Shown one piece after another: positions 24,656 through 36,513 of a stretch of 64,000 bases of DNA. The DNA lies in the NCBI RefSeq assembly GCF_963662255.1, contig NC_085068.1, forward strand, positions 1,612,001-1,676,000, given 5' to 3'. The first letter of the stretch is position 1, and each line of letters starts with the position of its first letter. The DNA is from Cinclus cinclus (taxonomy: Eukaryota > Chordata > Aves > Passeriformes > Cinclidae). The notes under the pieces are model-generated. The model worked only from the letters and a program-made list of their open reading frames with translations. It was not told the DNA's origin and ran no database searches. Position numbers and translations under genes: made by a program.

Positions 24656-25810
24656 AAGGATGTGTTTTATGCAGGGATGGACCAAAGATCAGACACAAGC
24701 AATTTTGTGCAGAAGCACTCGGTCTCCAGTGGCCTCTGGGCTTTGCTCCCAAATCAGTACCACTGATCAGTTCTAACCCTGAAGGTGCTCACATGTAGCC
24801 TAGAGCTTCTGTGTACTCAGATCTTTTCGTGCTAAGCCCCTTTTTCATCCAACTTCAGGTTTGATCATCCTTCACAGTCTGTTTTTTGGGGGTGGGCATT
24901 TATTGTAATACAACTCTGCTGTTGTAGGACTTCAGTCCTGCAAACCTGGTACGTTCTGGGGATTCTCTGCTTGTAGCACAGCTCCACATGATGTTAGAAG
25001 ACCCTCCTAGGGCATCAGAGCCTTTGCCCAGCTTCTGGAGGCATGATGGCTTCCCATCACTACATCTCAAGGATCCGTCAGCCCAGGGAGCAGCAATCCT
25101 GCAGCTCCCTGCCCCTGTGTGTCAGGACACCTTCAGGTTGTCTATAACTCCCTGGTGCCTTCCCAGCACTCTTCTCTTTTTAAAGTAAGGCAAATGCTCC
25201 TGGAGCAAACTGAAAGCCTCTGGGATGGAGGAGTTTGTCCATAAAACAGGTGTAAATACAGATATACCCAGGGCAAGAGCACCCCAAACCTGCAACGTTG
25301 CTGGGGGGCTTGCCCATCTCTGGAGGTTTGCCCTCCAGGACATGCTAGGATTTATTCTGAGGCCCCTTAACCTCTGCTGATGAATGAGCTGGCTAACGCT
25401 GACTTTTAAGTTCTTTGATGTGAACAGCTGGGAATTTGTCCTTAGTGCCCCATTCTGATCAGTAATGCAGGACACTGCTGGTAAAACTCTTTTTCCTCAG
25501 TAAGTATAATCATCTTTCTCTTTAATTGTTGCAAAGCACAGCTAAGCTGGTATGGTTAGAACTGGAGGAAAAACTTGACTGAAGAGCTGCATCTCTGAAC
25601 CAGTTTTTTTGACAGCCCAGCAGAACAGTGCCAATACATTGCACAGAAAACTGGAAGAGGAGGAAGGTTTTGGAACAGAGTCCGGTTTACAGGTCCCTGG
25701 CTGGAAGAGGCTGGATAAAATACTGCATTGTAAGCAATATAACAGACTGTACTCCTTCTTGCAGGCAATTGTGCCCATGGCACTGTTTTTATTTCTTCTT
25801 CTTTTCTTTA

Positions 25811-25838
25811 TTATATATATATATATTTTTTTTTTTTT
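25811..25838 (+). repeat. (TA)n followed by a T run
   Basis: A short TATATATATA run followed by a T homopolymer; a length-variable simple repeat. Confidence 0.85.
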
Positions 25839-28823
25839 ACCACATCCTCTTTTGTTGGCTACAGAAATTGCACTGATTTTGCTTCTTTGCTGAAAGCACA
25901 AGCTGCTGTGGCAGCCTCTGCCAGGTGAGGTGGTGCCTCAAGGACCCAAAGCTGAATTACAGCTGGGAGGGCTCACCTGGGGTAGGACAGAGACCAGGGC
26001 CCCTTGGGCTTTGTCACCCAGCAGAGAGAGAATCTGCAGGAAATTTGGCCAGTAAATGTCAAATTTTGTAGGGTTTTGGCCCTGTAACTGAGGAGATCCC
26101 GAGGAAGACTTTATCTGCACCTGTCAGCCTTGTTTGTATTGTTCTGAGCTCTCCTGTGTGCAGGTTTTGCTATGTGCTCTGCTAGTGCCCATCTCACCCC
26201 ATGACTAAAAGCTGCTCCCACCCATCACATCTCATTCCACCTCCCACCCCAAAACAAATGCAAGACTAGCCCAGGCCTGAGCTACTCCTGCGTTTGGTTC
26301 TTCACATGATTTATTTGTTTGTAATTTAATTTTTTTTCTAGTTTTATTTTTTAACTGTCCCATCTGGTGGGGAGGGGAGGGTGAGCAGGGGACAAGGAGG
26401 GTGGCAGGGTGGCTTTGCCATCCCTGGGTTTCTGTTGTGAACAGGCAGAACTGATCTAACCCCTCCCTCAAGCTGGAGTTTCCTCCATCCTGTTCTGCAT
26501 CCAAGGTCCATTGGAAGTGCAGAGCTTAGGCTTTTCTGTTTCTCCCAGGACAGCTGCCTTTGCAATCCAGACAGCTTCATGTTTGCTCCCTGTTAGCATT
26601 GCTCCCATAGCAGGAATTGCAAAGCTCCAGCTGGGGAAGGAAAACAAAATCTGGGTCCTTCAGCACTGCTGAAAATTCCCCATTAGCCCTTGGCTGTATC
26701 AGACCTGAGCACCGGGTGATCTCAACACAAACAGTCCAATTTTAGGACTTCTTCCGAAAAAAGATATGCTGGAGAGGGTGCTGGTGCAATCCAGGAGGGG
26801 TGAGGTGTGCCAGTCCAACATCAGCAGGGAGAGAGTCCATGGAGCAGTGGGCAGGACTGTAGGGAGTGGGGGTGATGGGGCAGGAAGGTTGGACCCAGGA
26901 TTTAGAAAGCTTTCCTATCTACTGTCTTCATCAAACAGAGAAAAAATAACCCAAAGTGTCTATTTTGAGCCAGCAGTGACTACAGTTTGTTCTGTTGCTT
27001 ACAGCTATTATCAGGGATAATTCATATCAGACAGAATTATTTAAAAAAAAATAAAAATCAAGAGCCAGTGGTGACCAGTGCAAAATAGTTGAGGGCATTT
27101 TTCACTAACTTGGAGCTTTTATTTTATTTCTTGTAACACACATTACTTTCCACCATGGACTAAACTTTGGCTTCTTCAGATATGAACTTCCAGTTCTTGT
27201 TTTAGGCACAGTGAGAACAGGTCTTTTCTGTGCATCAGGGATGAGAAGGGTGCCTTGGCCCTGAAGTGAAGCAGTGCAAGGATTCTGCATCCCAACATTC
27301 TCTTTTTGGCTGTTTTATTTCACTGGTGTCTAACACAGAATGTGCACCCTTGCAGAAAGGCTCAGCCCTTCCAGGGTACCTTAGTCCCTTTTCCCAAACA
27401 CAAAATATTTGAGCTGGTTTAAAGGAAGTTCTTTGAGAAAATATGGACTTGAGGTGCTTTTATCTCCAGAGACTCATCCAGGTACTGTTTCTCCTCATCC
27501 TCAGAGCTACTGCCCTCCTCTCCCCCAAGCCTCAGGAGGATGCCAAGAGGCTGAATCCTTCTGTTTTATTAAAATAGAAATTAGAGCTTCTTAGTTTGAC
27601 AAGGTGACCATGCTTTGCTTTTTATTCTTTAATGTAGGGCTTAGGGAAGATTTCTCAGGGTGAGAAAACTATTTGGTGTACCAGTGCAGGTCATTCTTTA
27701 TAAACTCTTGTCCCAGGAACAGTTTGTGGTGTCCATATTTACTCACTTCTGAAGGTTTCTATGAGTTCCATCCAAGTGTCACCAAGTGCCATCATGAAGT
27801 GAAGGTAGAAGGAATATATCAACACCAGTTTTAACAGAGTAGTTCTTGGAAATCTTTAAATATAGGAAACTTAAATGTTTATAAAGGAGAAGATCAAATG
27901 GACCAGTGAATTTGTATGGTTTGCTTCATGTTTGATGGCACTAGAGGAGTTGGAAGGGTTGCAAGTGAACACAAGCCCACTTTTCCTTATAGAAAAAAAG
28001 CTTATTAAAAAAGTCGATAGTAGCCAGTTTTGATCACTGGCTACTAACCTAAGGCAGAAAGTAAACCACAATGAGTCCCTGAGAGAGCAGAGGTGGCTGT
28101 TCTAAGCCGTCACAGCAGAGGCACACGGTGGGTAAAATCCACTCTGGATGTAGTTGTGATCACTGCAGTTGAGTATCAGAGCTCTCATCAGTAGAATTCT
28201 CTGGTCTCATTGTGGAGCTTTGTTCGTTACACTGAGAATTAAGGGTCTCAACACCTAACTCAGCTCTGGAATTGAGTACCTGGTCATCTTTCTTTATATT
28301 TTCCATTTCTTGCATTCATTTTTTATTTCTATTTTAACAATCAATTCTTTATTGGGAAATGCTTTTAATGTCAACTAAGCATGTTAAATTAGGATTATTT
28401 TCCTCTGCGTGTGGCCCAGGTGAGTGGGAAATGATTGAGTAGGCTGAGCTCAGGGCTGGGAACAAGGGCCTCCTGTTCTCCCTGCAGGCTCCACTGCTGA
28501 TGCCTTCAGCTCCCCAGGATAACCTGATCCTTCCCTTTCAGAGAGGGTGACAAATCCCACTCATTACAGAGGGGCTTGCTGCCATCCCAATGGAGGAATA
28601 AAGCTGGAAATGCAGTAGCAGGGGGTGTATGTGCACGGGATGGCTGCTCTTTGCCTCTCAGGGATGTGCCATGGCCCCTGTGCCTCCTGGCTCTTCCCAG
28701 CCATGAGTCTCCATCCTCCACTTCCACCAAACCCCTGGAATGGCTCTGGCCCAGCTGCTTTAACCATTGACCTCCACCTTGAACAGTTTCAGAATCTCCA
28801 CTGCCGCTCGTTTTAAGTTGTTG

Positions 28824-28890
28824 GGTTTTTTTATGTTTTGGTTTGTTTTTTTGTTTGTTTGTTTGTTTGGTTTGGTTTTTTTATGTTTTC
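28824..28890 (+). repeat. TG-rich (GTTT)n tract
   Basis: T-runs with GTTTGTTTGTTTGTTTG and two TTTTTTTATGTTTT blocks. It lies about 280 bases upstream of the 33-nt exon. As RNA it is rich in UGUUU, a motif type bound by CELF-like factors; a functional link is speculation. Confidence 0.8.
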
Positions 28891-29171
28891 TGACCAGGCA
28901 GGATAAGGAATGTCTACATCCCTGAGTGCCTTTAGGATCCTGGGCAGCTTTGGCTGTTTATCCCAGGTCCTAGCACAGTGCCTGTAGCGATGTCCATCGT
29001 GGCACCTCAGTCCCTGTGTGTCGCTGTCCTGCAGCAACGCTTTTGACTGTGTCGTTGTTTTTTTATTTTCCGTGGGTTTATTTTGCATAGAGTGTGACAT
29101 TTTGGTTTGTTGTGGTGTTTCTGACTCTTTGTGCCTTTCCTTTTGTGTTTGTTTCTCCCGCCTTTCCTCAG

Positions 29172-29204
29172 TTTGCAGCGGGGCCTCGACCTGCCCATCA
29201 CCAG
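29172..29204 (+). CDS. EIF4G3: EIF4G3 33-nt alternative exon encoding FAAGPRPAHHQ
   Basis: This short exon encodes FAAGPRPAHHQ. It is phase 0 at both ends, so inclusion adds 11 residues without shifting the frame. The acceptor is TTTCCTCAG ending at 29171, preceded by a long T/C-rich tract from about 29126; the donor is GTACAG at 29205. The peptide resembles the AAGPRPPHHQ segment that I recall at the equivalent place in eIF4G1, which supports it being a real, paralogue-conserved cassette exon rather than a chance frame. Use is probably alternative, but the sequence alone cannot show which tissue includes it. Confidence 0.85.
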
Positions 29205-32200
29205 GTACAGTACCTGCCCCTTCGTTATCACCCTGCACTAATTGGCTGGGGGGTGGGGGTGGTGGTGACTGACCCACTAACTGAGTGGAGGAAAGCAGCC
29301 CTGTAGTAGCTACTGGCACGTGCATAACCCTGCTAACAGCCGCCTGCACCACTGACACTGACTTCATCCCAGGGTCACTGCTCCCATTAACCACCCCATG
29401 CCCGCAGGGGAGGAGAACCTCTAGGAATCATTGCCAGGGATTTGTGGGATTCCCTTGCCTTCTCACATCACTAGAAACTTGTTCAGAATGTTTCCCAAAC
29501 TAGTCAGTGGATTCCGTTTCCTGAAGGTGTCACCTGAGGAAATCCTGCTTTTCCAACTCAGAGCAAAGCAAACTTCCTAGTTCCTACATTTGTTGTGTGA
29601 TACACCTGGTTATCTGTCACCATTGCATTGCTGAATGTCGTTTGCACTTAGCCCACAAAAGCCAGACCTACAGGAAATTTCTGGTATTCCTGTTGCACAA
29701 CTTGGGCTTTTTAAGGAACCACTTTATTATTAAGAAGGAGAACTAGGAATAGCTCTGGCTCATGGAACTCAGGGCTGGTAGAATTGGGACTTCTCCAGTG
29801 TCAAGAGATACACAGGCCTGTCTGTCCTAGTCAGGGTGTCTGGAATTGTCTTTTCTTCAGCTGCTACACTCCTCTTTGCCAAAATGCTTATCCTTGGGAA
29901 CTGATTTTGATGCTTCTTCTAGGTTTTGAGGGAACAGAGGTGGCACTGCTAGTGGGAAAGAGAAGAAGAGTCAGGGCAAGGCAGGAAAGCTCTCCCAGAG
30001 CTCTCTTGGCTTGGAAGAACCAGGTTGTTTCTACAAATTAATAGGAAAAAAATCCCATTAATACTGTGGTGTCAGGACAGGGGCTTGAGGCGTGGAAGGT
30101 TTTTTCCAGGGAATTACTCTGTTCTCACTTCTCTCATGTTACTGAGCAGTTGAACACTGGGATGAGCAGCGTGGGGAGAGTTCTGTCTGAGAAGAGCAGG
30201 TTAGTTAGCTGAGCACAGACACACCAAAATCCCCATCATCCTTGTTCCTTCCAGCTCAAGGAGCAGCAGGGGAGCTGGAGCCTTCCAGAGCAGGGCAAAA
30301 AAAAGGAGTTTGAAGAGCAGAGTGGGACATTTGCAGTTGTCAGAGGTCATATGGGACGGAGCAATGGTTTCTGTGTGTGGCTGGGATGGCATGGACAGAC
30401 AGTGGTAGAGGAATATTTGCAGGATGACTGGGCAGTCTGGGCAATGATGGATCAGGATCTTGTTTAGATACTTTTGTTCTTAACTTCAGGTTGGTGTTTA
30501 TACTGCATATCTCTGTATATACAATACAGAGAGTGCATTGCTGCTCTGTAGCTCCTTAGTTCCTTCATGGGTCATTCCTAAGGGATATATTCACTGGAAG
30601 CCATTTCATGTTCTCCTAAACTTTACTGAGCTCTCTGAGCAGGTTTTGGCCCATGAGTCTTGAGGCAGCAAGCCTTGGAGGAATTAATTCCCGTGAGTGG
30701 GGGCTTTACTGGTGGGACTTTGCCACCAGTATGTCAGAATGGAATCCAAAACTTTCCTTTGGACCCAGTTATGGCCCTGCCCTTACTATGCTTGTAAATC
30801 CCAATGGTTTCCCAATTTTATCACAGTTAGATTTTTGTCTCTGTTACATTTGAATCTGCTTATAATTATCTGTGAGAAGCTGTCACCATTAGAAAAATAT
30901 CCCAGGCTTTATTCCCAGTTATATCTGTCATGTGATGCCTCAGGACAGGCACAGAGAAACCTGGGCTGAGGATGAGCTGTTTGTTTCCTTAATCCAAAAC
31001 ACCTGTGATGTGGAGTGGGGGTGGAGAGAGGGATTTTGGCCCCTGGCACATGCAGGAGGGTCACGGCTCTGGGAGCAAGTTCATCCTAAACCCAGCACTC
31101 CCAGGATGCTCAAGACCAACATAAATAATTATCCGCACATGAGAGGTTTTAAACTTGGTTAAACTGTGTAACACAATATAAGAGCTTTGAGAGTGAGATT
31201 TGTAAGCTAGAACATGCTAAATAAGTAAATTTGCCTCAGCAGGGCTAATGTTTACTGCAACAACTCCACATTCCCTTTGAAGACAGAAGCAGCACCGAGG
31301 AGTTTGCAATTCCCTGTGTCCATCCCAGCTTTTATTAACATGTGCCTTGTATTGATTCTGGGTCTCCTTCAGACAAATAATGGATTGTTCTTTAATGTTA
31401 CTGCCTGTAATTACTAGATCTTTAAGGTACTCAGATGAGTGTGATTTAAGCACCTGAAGTTGAATGGCAACTTTATAAGCAGGGCTTTTTTCCTGGATGG
31501 AAAAGCCTGTCCTGAGGTTGGACAATTACAGTGGGAGTTGATGGAGTCAGTTAATGCTGGAGAAAGTGTGACCACACTGTGTGAGAGAAAACAGCAGAGA
31601 TTTAGGGTGTTAACAATAGTGGCTGAAGGGAAATGAAATCATTGCAGCAGTTCTGACTGGAAGGTAAATGTGCATCAGTAATCCCTGATTGCCAGATCAC
31701 ACACATGAGAATCTGCAGGAAAACCTCACTTTATAGGAGACAGAAAACAGTCCCTACTAAGTTTTTTTGGGGAATAGATTTAAATAACATTGCTGCTCCA
31801 TTTCCCACTTCATGCACTGAGTTTGTTTTTCTTTTCTAAATGAGGCTCTGGAGTCACTTTGTTGCTTCTGATCTTCACAAAGCACAGTTGAGAACAGAAG
31901 TTTTCTTCTAACCTGAGCCTCAAAATGCAAATTTTTATTACATTTGGATCTGCCTAAAACCCTTCACTTATGAAGTAATTTGGGGAACATGGGGTTTATT
32001 TTGGAAATGGGTGCTAAGAAGAGAGGCTGGTGTAATTAAAAACAGAAATCAGAATTATAAACTGAAATGTGGTAGTTTCCTTTTGACTTGAACTTTGTTT
32101 GAGATGGGTTTGCTGCTCATGGCTCAGCCTCTCACTTGAGCTTGCTGGAAGAGTTTATTCCAGTTTTAGTTTGGGATTACGTGAGATGGTCTGGGTGTAC

Positions 32201-32582
32201 TGGTACAGCACAGCATGGGCTTGGCTGGGTGCTGTTGTGAAAAAGCTTTGGGACTTGGAGAGGTTGGGAGTTGAGTCCCTGAACTGTCCCAGCTGACCAT
32301 TTTGTCACTTTTGGGGAGTATTTCAAGTCAGAAAGTGGCAGGAAACAGCTGCTGCAGTTACTTCCCTGTCTGCACCCATGAGTGTGTGAAGGAGCTGCCA
32401 CATCTAAATACCAAGAAGGGCTTTTCCCCTTCATTTTATCATTTAGTGAGTAATAAAACTGGGAGAGTCTGAGGGGGAGGAAACGAGCCTTGCCTTAAGG
32501 CAGCCAAAAGAGCTGCACTGAGGTACTGGGGAGGCAGGACATGGGGATTTATGTTGCAGTTCCTGCTCCTGGCACCAGGGAG

Positions 32583-32813
32583 CCAGGGACAGGACAAAAG
32601 GAAATGGCCTCAAGCTGAACCAAGGGAGGTTGAAGTTGGATATTGGGAGAATTTCTTCACGGAGAGGGTGGTCAGGCAGTGGAAGAGGAGGAGTCAGCGT
32701 CACTGGAAATGTTCAAACAATGTGTGGATGTGGCACTTACGGACATGGGTTAGGGATAGACTCGATGATCTTAGAGGGTTTTTCCAACCTAAACAATTCT
32801 ACAGTTCTCTGAT
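32583..32813 (+). mobile_element. CR1 LINE fragment, 3' end
   Basis: TTGGATATTGGGAGAATTTC, TTCAAACAATGTGTGGATGT and GATGATCTTAGAGGGTTTTT followed by CCAACCT; CR1 tail in gene orientation. Confidence 0.88.
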
Positions 32814-35800
32814 CTTCACATCTCAGGGCTGCAACTCCTCAGTTCCTAATGCGTTGCCAGTGCAGGCACCTCTTCCTCCCTTCCCTAGGCCAGGCTCAGG
32901 TCATCCCACCAGCCTTCCTGGTGGCACCAGAAAGAGTAAAAATTAATAACGGGGGTACTAGAAGCTTGACTGAAGTGCAGAACTTGGGTGAGAACTTGGT
33001 GAAGTTTCATTTTGCTTCCATTCTCCGCAACCTCCCACAGGGCTGTGTGGACCTATCACAACATCCAGCCATGATCCTAGGAAAAAAATAGATGAATGCC
33101 CATGTTTGCCAGGCTGAGCTTAGCACAGGTTTGTTTTCAGGCTCTTATCCCATATTAATATTTTGGGGTGCAAGGGAGCACTGCTGGCACTGGGAGCTAT
33201 GGCCTGGAAATACCGAACAAGTGGCAAATCCATGGAAAGCAGTGGTGGGTGATCAGAGGAGGCTGGGGCTTGATCTCTGCTTTTCCTAGATGCCACGTTG
33301 GTCATTGATTTTTTTTCTCTGGGCACAGAGTGATTGGGGAAGAAAATGAAGAATATGGTGGTAAATAAAAGGATTTGAGGGGGTTGGGATATGTTAGCAG
33401 TGACTAAAGGGAAAATGGCAGGGAAGTACAGAAGGGTAGGCAGGAGGTTTGGAGTGGATTTCTGTAAAATTAGTGTTAATTCCTCTGGCAGGTATGTGTC
33501 TACAGCAAATTTAGTAAGTGCAAAGCTGGAAAACAGGGACAGCAGAGGGCTGGCATGGCAGCAGGTGACAGCCAGCCTGGCAATTAGTGCCAAGGAGAAG
33601 GTTTAATTCCATGAAGTGGGAGCTCATCAGCTGAAACCATCTCTGCAGTGCAACTATCCGCTAAAGCACTGGAGTTATTTCCAGTTACGGAGTTTTGGGA
33701 AGCACTGGGGGAACCCTGTGTGGAGGCTGTTTGCAATTCTGCTTTTTGATTTTCCAGAACTTCTTGAGCAGGGAGGAATGGGCTGCTGGGACAAGGAGGG
33801 CTTATGGGATGAACAGGCAAAGGAGCTGAGCTTCAGGCAGCTGATCACAGCAGTGTCAGAGGGCTTTGCTTGTGCTCTTCTGGGAGTGAGAGGGAGCAGC
33901 CCTGGGTGAAGTCAGAGACTGTATTGCCCAGGAATATTGATTCCAAGGTGATTCAAGAAATCCCTCCCTAACAGACTTGGGCAGATAAGGGATGAGATAT
34001 GACTCAAAGACCATGGCTCAGGTCCTTACTGGTTGCTGAACAACCAAAATTTGACCATCAATAGACATAGCAGGGCTTAATTTTTGAAGGAAGGAGTCAA
34101 GAAAGGGCTCGTGCAATGCAGAGTTTCTCTCAGAAGCTTCTCTGTGGCCCAGGGTACCTTTGCTGTGGTCCTGGGTGTTCTCCACTCCAAATCCTGCACT
34201 TGATAGAAGAAATAGAGACCAAATCTATCAGATTTTCATTTCCTGCTGTTCTTCAGTAGGACGTGGTTAGTGTTACTTGAAGGCGTTGCCTGTGCAGGCA
34301 TCTCTTTGACCTTGCAAGGCTGATTTAAATAGCAAATAAAGTAGCAAGAAACAGAAAAAAAACCACCAAAAACCTAGATGAGTGCTGATCTGTTTTAGCA
34401 AATCAAATAGCAAAACATTCCTAAACATTCCTGTGAACACTGCTGGCTGAGCTCCTGAGGGCCAGGGGTGAGGATGGGGCATAAAGCAGTTTGTCAGCCA
34501 GGTGCTGCAGGTTTAGAACAGTCAAACTCATGTCCAGGTCAGATGCATAGTGCTCCCATACCAGATTTCCTCCAGAATCCTAGCTTTGCTGACAGGAACT
34601 GGAGTAGCTACAAGTCATTCAGACTTTGTCAGAGAGGTCTCAGGTTGCCACTTCAAAAGCTTCTCATGGTCCTGTTGCTTGGAATAATGAGCTGCTGTTC
34701 TTGCTGCTCTGTCTTCCTGCTAGGGATGGAATTCTCTTCCTTTTCTCCCCATCCCTGAAGCTGAGCCAGCTCTGGGATGGTGTGGGCACACAGGGGATCT
34801 CTGAGAGGTTTTTTGACATTCAGTCTCCTTATCAGAGACCCCCCCTGCTGCTGTGGAGCAGCTCTGTGGGGGTGTTCAGTGCTCCTGGAAGAGCAGGTCA
34901 GTGCCACCCCCACTCCAGAGCAGGGTGCTGTGCTTCCTTCTGCCACAGCAGGGAAGAGCCCTGGCTGTGTCCCACAGAATGGAGCTTCCCCAGCCCATGC
35001 CCCCAGCAGGGCTTACCTTGGGAGCCTCTAGGGAGGGGCTGGAAGTGCTGGGAACTGTCCATGACCAAGGAGTTTTCAGTGCTGGCAGTGTTCCCTGCAT
35101 GGTCTCACTTGCTTGTGAGCAGGTTCTGTAGGTACAGCAGGAGCCTGAGGAGCAAATTCCATAGGTAGAGTCTCCCCAGCTCTGGCACTGCCCTGTGTGT
35201 GGATGTGCTGTTGGTAGAGAGAGGTCTCACTTCTGCCTCCAGCCTTTTTCACTCTGCATTAGGACACACCTGTGGGGGTTATTAAATTTTTCCAACCCTC
35301 CCTGGGTGAGACACATGCTGCAACATGCTTACAGCTTAAAAATTATCATTACTCAATGAATTGCAGTGAAAAAAGAAAGATTTTTACACTTTCTGGTGTC
35401 TTTGGATATCAAAAAATACAAACTCTGGTGATTCTCACTATAAATTCCGCACCTGTGCTTGGTTCATGGTACACTCCTGCATCTCCCCCACATCTCAGCC
35501 ACATGGTTTTATCAGAGCAAGATCATGGCAGGCTGTTGCTCTTCTCATTTGCTTTCTCCACCCTCACTTCCAAACTTTTCTCCCCAGACTGTTACCTTCT
35601 CCTGGTTCAGGTCACATTTCCAGCTTGTTGAGGACAGCTTTTCATCCAGGTTGACATATAAAATCATTGTGCTCACCATAACAATGTCTGGTTATGTGAA
35701 AGAAAGTCACCCAGGGCTTTCCTGGAGAAACGGTTTGCTGTGGGGAGCAGCTCAGGTGTCATGACGTCTTCAGCAGCACCAGAATGGCCATTTTAAGCTT

Positions 35801-36399
35801 GTTGGTTATATCAAGGATGAAGACATCTCAGCTTCCTTCTGTCTTCCCCCATCCTTCCCAAACCTGGGAAGTGTCCCAGCTCATCCCTTCATTCCCCTCT
35901 CTTCTTTTCTCATTCCTGGCACAGTTACTCCCTGTAACACATCACTGCACAGCAGCCAGCAGGATTCAGTGGGATGTGTGGTAGCCTAATTATTATAATT
36001 ATTTTTTACTTAACAGTTAAATATGTGGCATTTCATCTCCTCCCAGTCTTGGTGCAGAAAAGGAGAGAAATCCATGATAGGAACCAGGGTTTCTGCTTTT
36101 TCTACCCTCTCTGTACCACTGAAAGAAGGAGAAATACTTGATGTTTTAAGAACAGAGTAAACATAAATTCTTTCTGTAGTGTCACATTTCATGCAGTAAA
36201 TCATTGTTTGATTGGGTTTTTTGTTTGGGTTTTTAAAAAAACTTTTATGCTTCCATATAAAGCTTTTCTAGGAGAGTTCTGACCCTGTGGGATTCTGGCA
36301 GCAGAATCTGTGGTACCACTCCGTGTCTTTTCCTGACCGTTTCTGGAAGGGATGAGTCAAAGCAGGGCAGCAGCTGACTGGAATTGTGTGCATTTAGAG

Positions 36400-36405
36400 T
36401 GCATG
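36400..36405 (+). promoter_or_regulatory. TGCATG (RBFOX-type motif) upstream of the microexon
   Basis: A perfect TGCATG sits 87 bases upstream of the 21-nt microexon. RBFOX proteins bind (U)GCAUG in pre-mRNA. Upstream sites are usually associated with repression and downstream sites with inclusion. Function here is inference from position only, since a 6-mer occurs by chance about every 4 kb. Confidence 0.4.
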
Positions 36406-36463
36406 TTGTATCCTGTTCCTTCCTGTTGATCTGTAAGCTGTTCCATTGGCTTTCTTTCTGTTT

Positions 36464-36492
36464 CCTGCTGCTTTCTTGCTCCGTTATTGAAG
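36464..36492 (+). promoter_or_regulatory. Microexon 3' splice-site region with TGC motifs
   Basis: The 29 bases before the microexon contain TGCTGC at 36466-36471 and a further TGC at 36477-36479, inside a T/C-rich context, and end in a weak TGAAG acceptor. SRRM4 (nSR100) activates neuronal microexons through UGC motifs placed between the polypyrimidine tract and the AG, and the layout here matches that rule. The acceptor's non-consensus AAG suggests reliance on an activator. Confidence 0.65.
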
Positions 36493-36513
36493 GGAGGATT
36501 CAGACCTATACAG
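36493..36513 (+). CDS. EIF4G3: EIF4G3 21-nt microexon encoding GGFRPIQ
   Basis: The microexon is seven codons, GGFRPIQ, phase 0 at both ends, with a weak acceptor (TTGAAG) and a good donor (GTAACT at 36514). It is too short to be found as an open reading frame and was located by its peptide. eIF4G1 has a near-identical alternative peptide (GGFRSLQ in my recollection) at the same place. Paralogous 21-nt eIF4G microexons are known in mammals as neuron-enriched, SRRM4-dependent exons linked to repression of synaptic translation. Finding it intact with flanking regulatory motifs indicates conservation in this bird. Neuronal inclusion here is inferred. Confidence 0.88.

Larger units (their letters stand above)
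24262..29171 (+). other. EIF4G3 intron, 4.9 kb
   Basis: The intron opens with a hexanucleotide (TTTTTA)n tract at 24581-24655 and includes a short TA run followed by T's near 25811-25838. A TG-rich (GTTT)n tract lies at 28824-28890, about 280 bases before the 33-nt exon. I see no clear CR1 fragment here, unlike most other introns in this window, and no further exon that I can support. Confidence 0.75.
29205..36492 (+). other. EIF4G3 intron between the 33-nt and 21-nt exons, 7.3 kb
   Basis: A CR1 fragment on the + strand lies at 32583-32813. The rest is unique sequence, including a GC-richer stretch at about 34780-35170 that I could not assign to any family. The last 100 bases hold the regulatory motifs described separately for the microexon. 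No additional exon is supported. Confidence 0.75.

Noticed and set aside
28831..29394. 187-codon minus-strand open frame overlapping the 33-nt exon
   Set aside because: It runs antisense to the 33-nt EIF4G3 exon and through the (GTTT)n tract, which gives its Lys/Asn/Gln-rich end. No gene family is recognisable.
34626..35168. 180-codon + strand open frame in unique, GC-richer intron sequence
   Set aside because: No recognisable motif, and two other frames in the same stretch are equally open, which points to composition rather than coding.
34780..35170. GC-richer unique block considered as an exon cluster or CpG island
   Set aside because: Few CpG dinucleotides are visible and no paired acceptor and donor frame an eIF4G3-like peptide.
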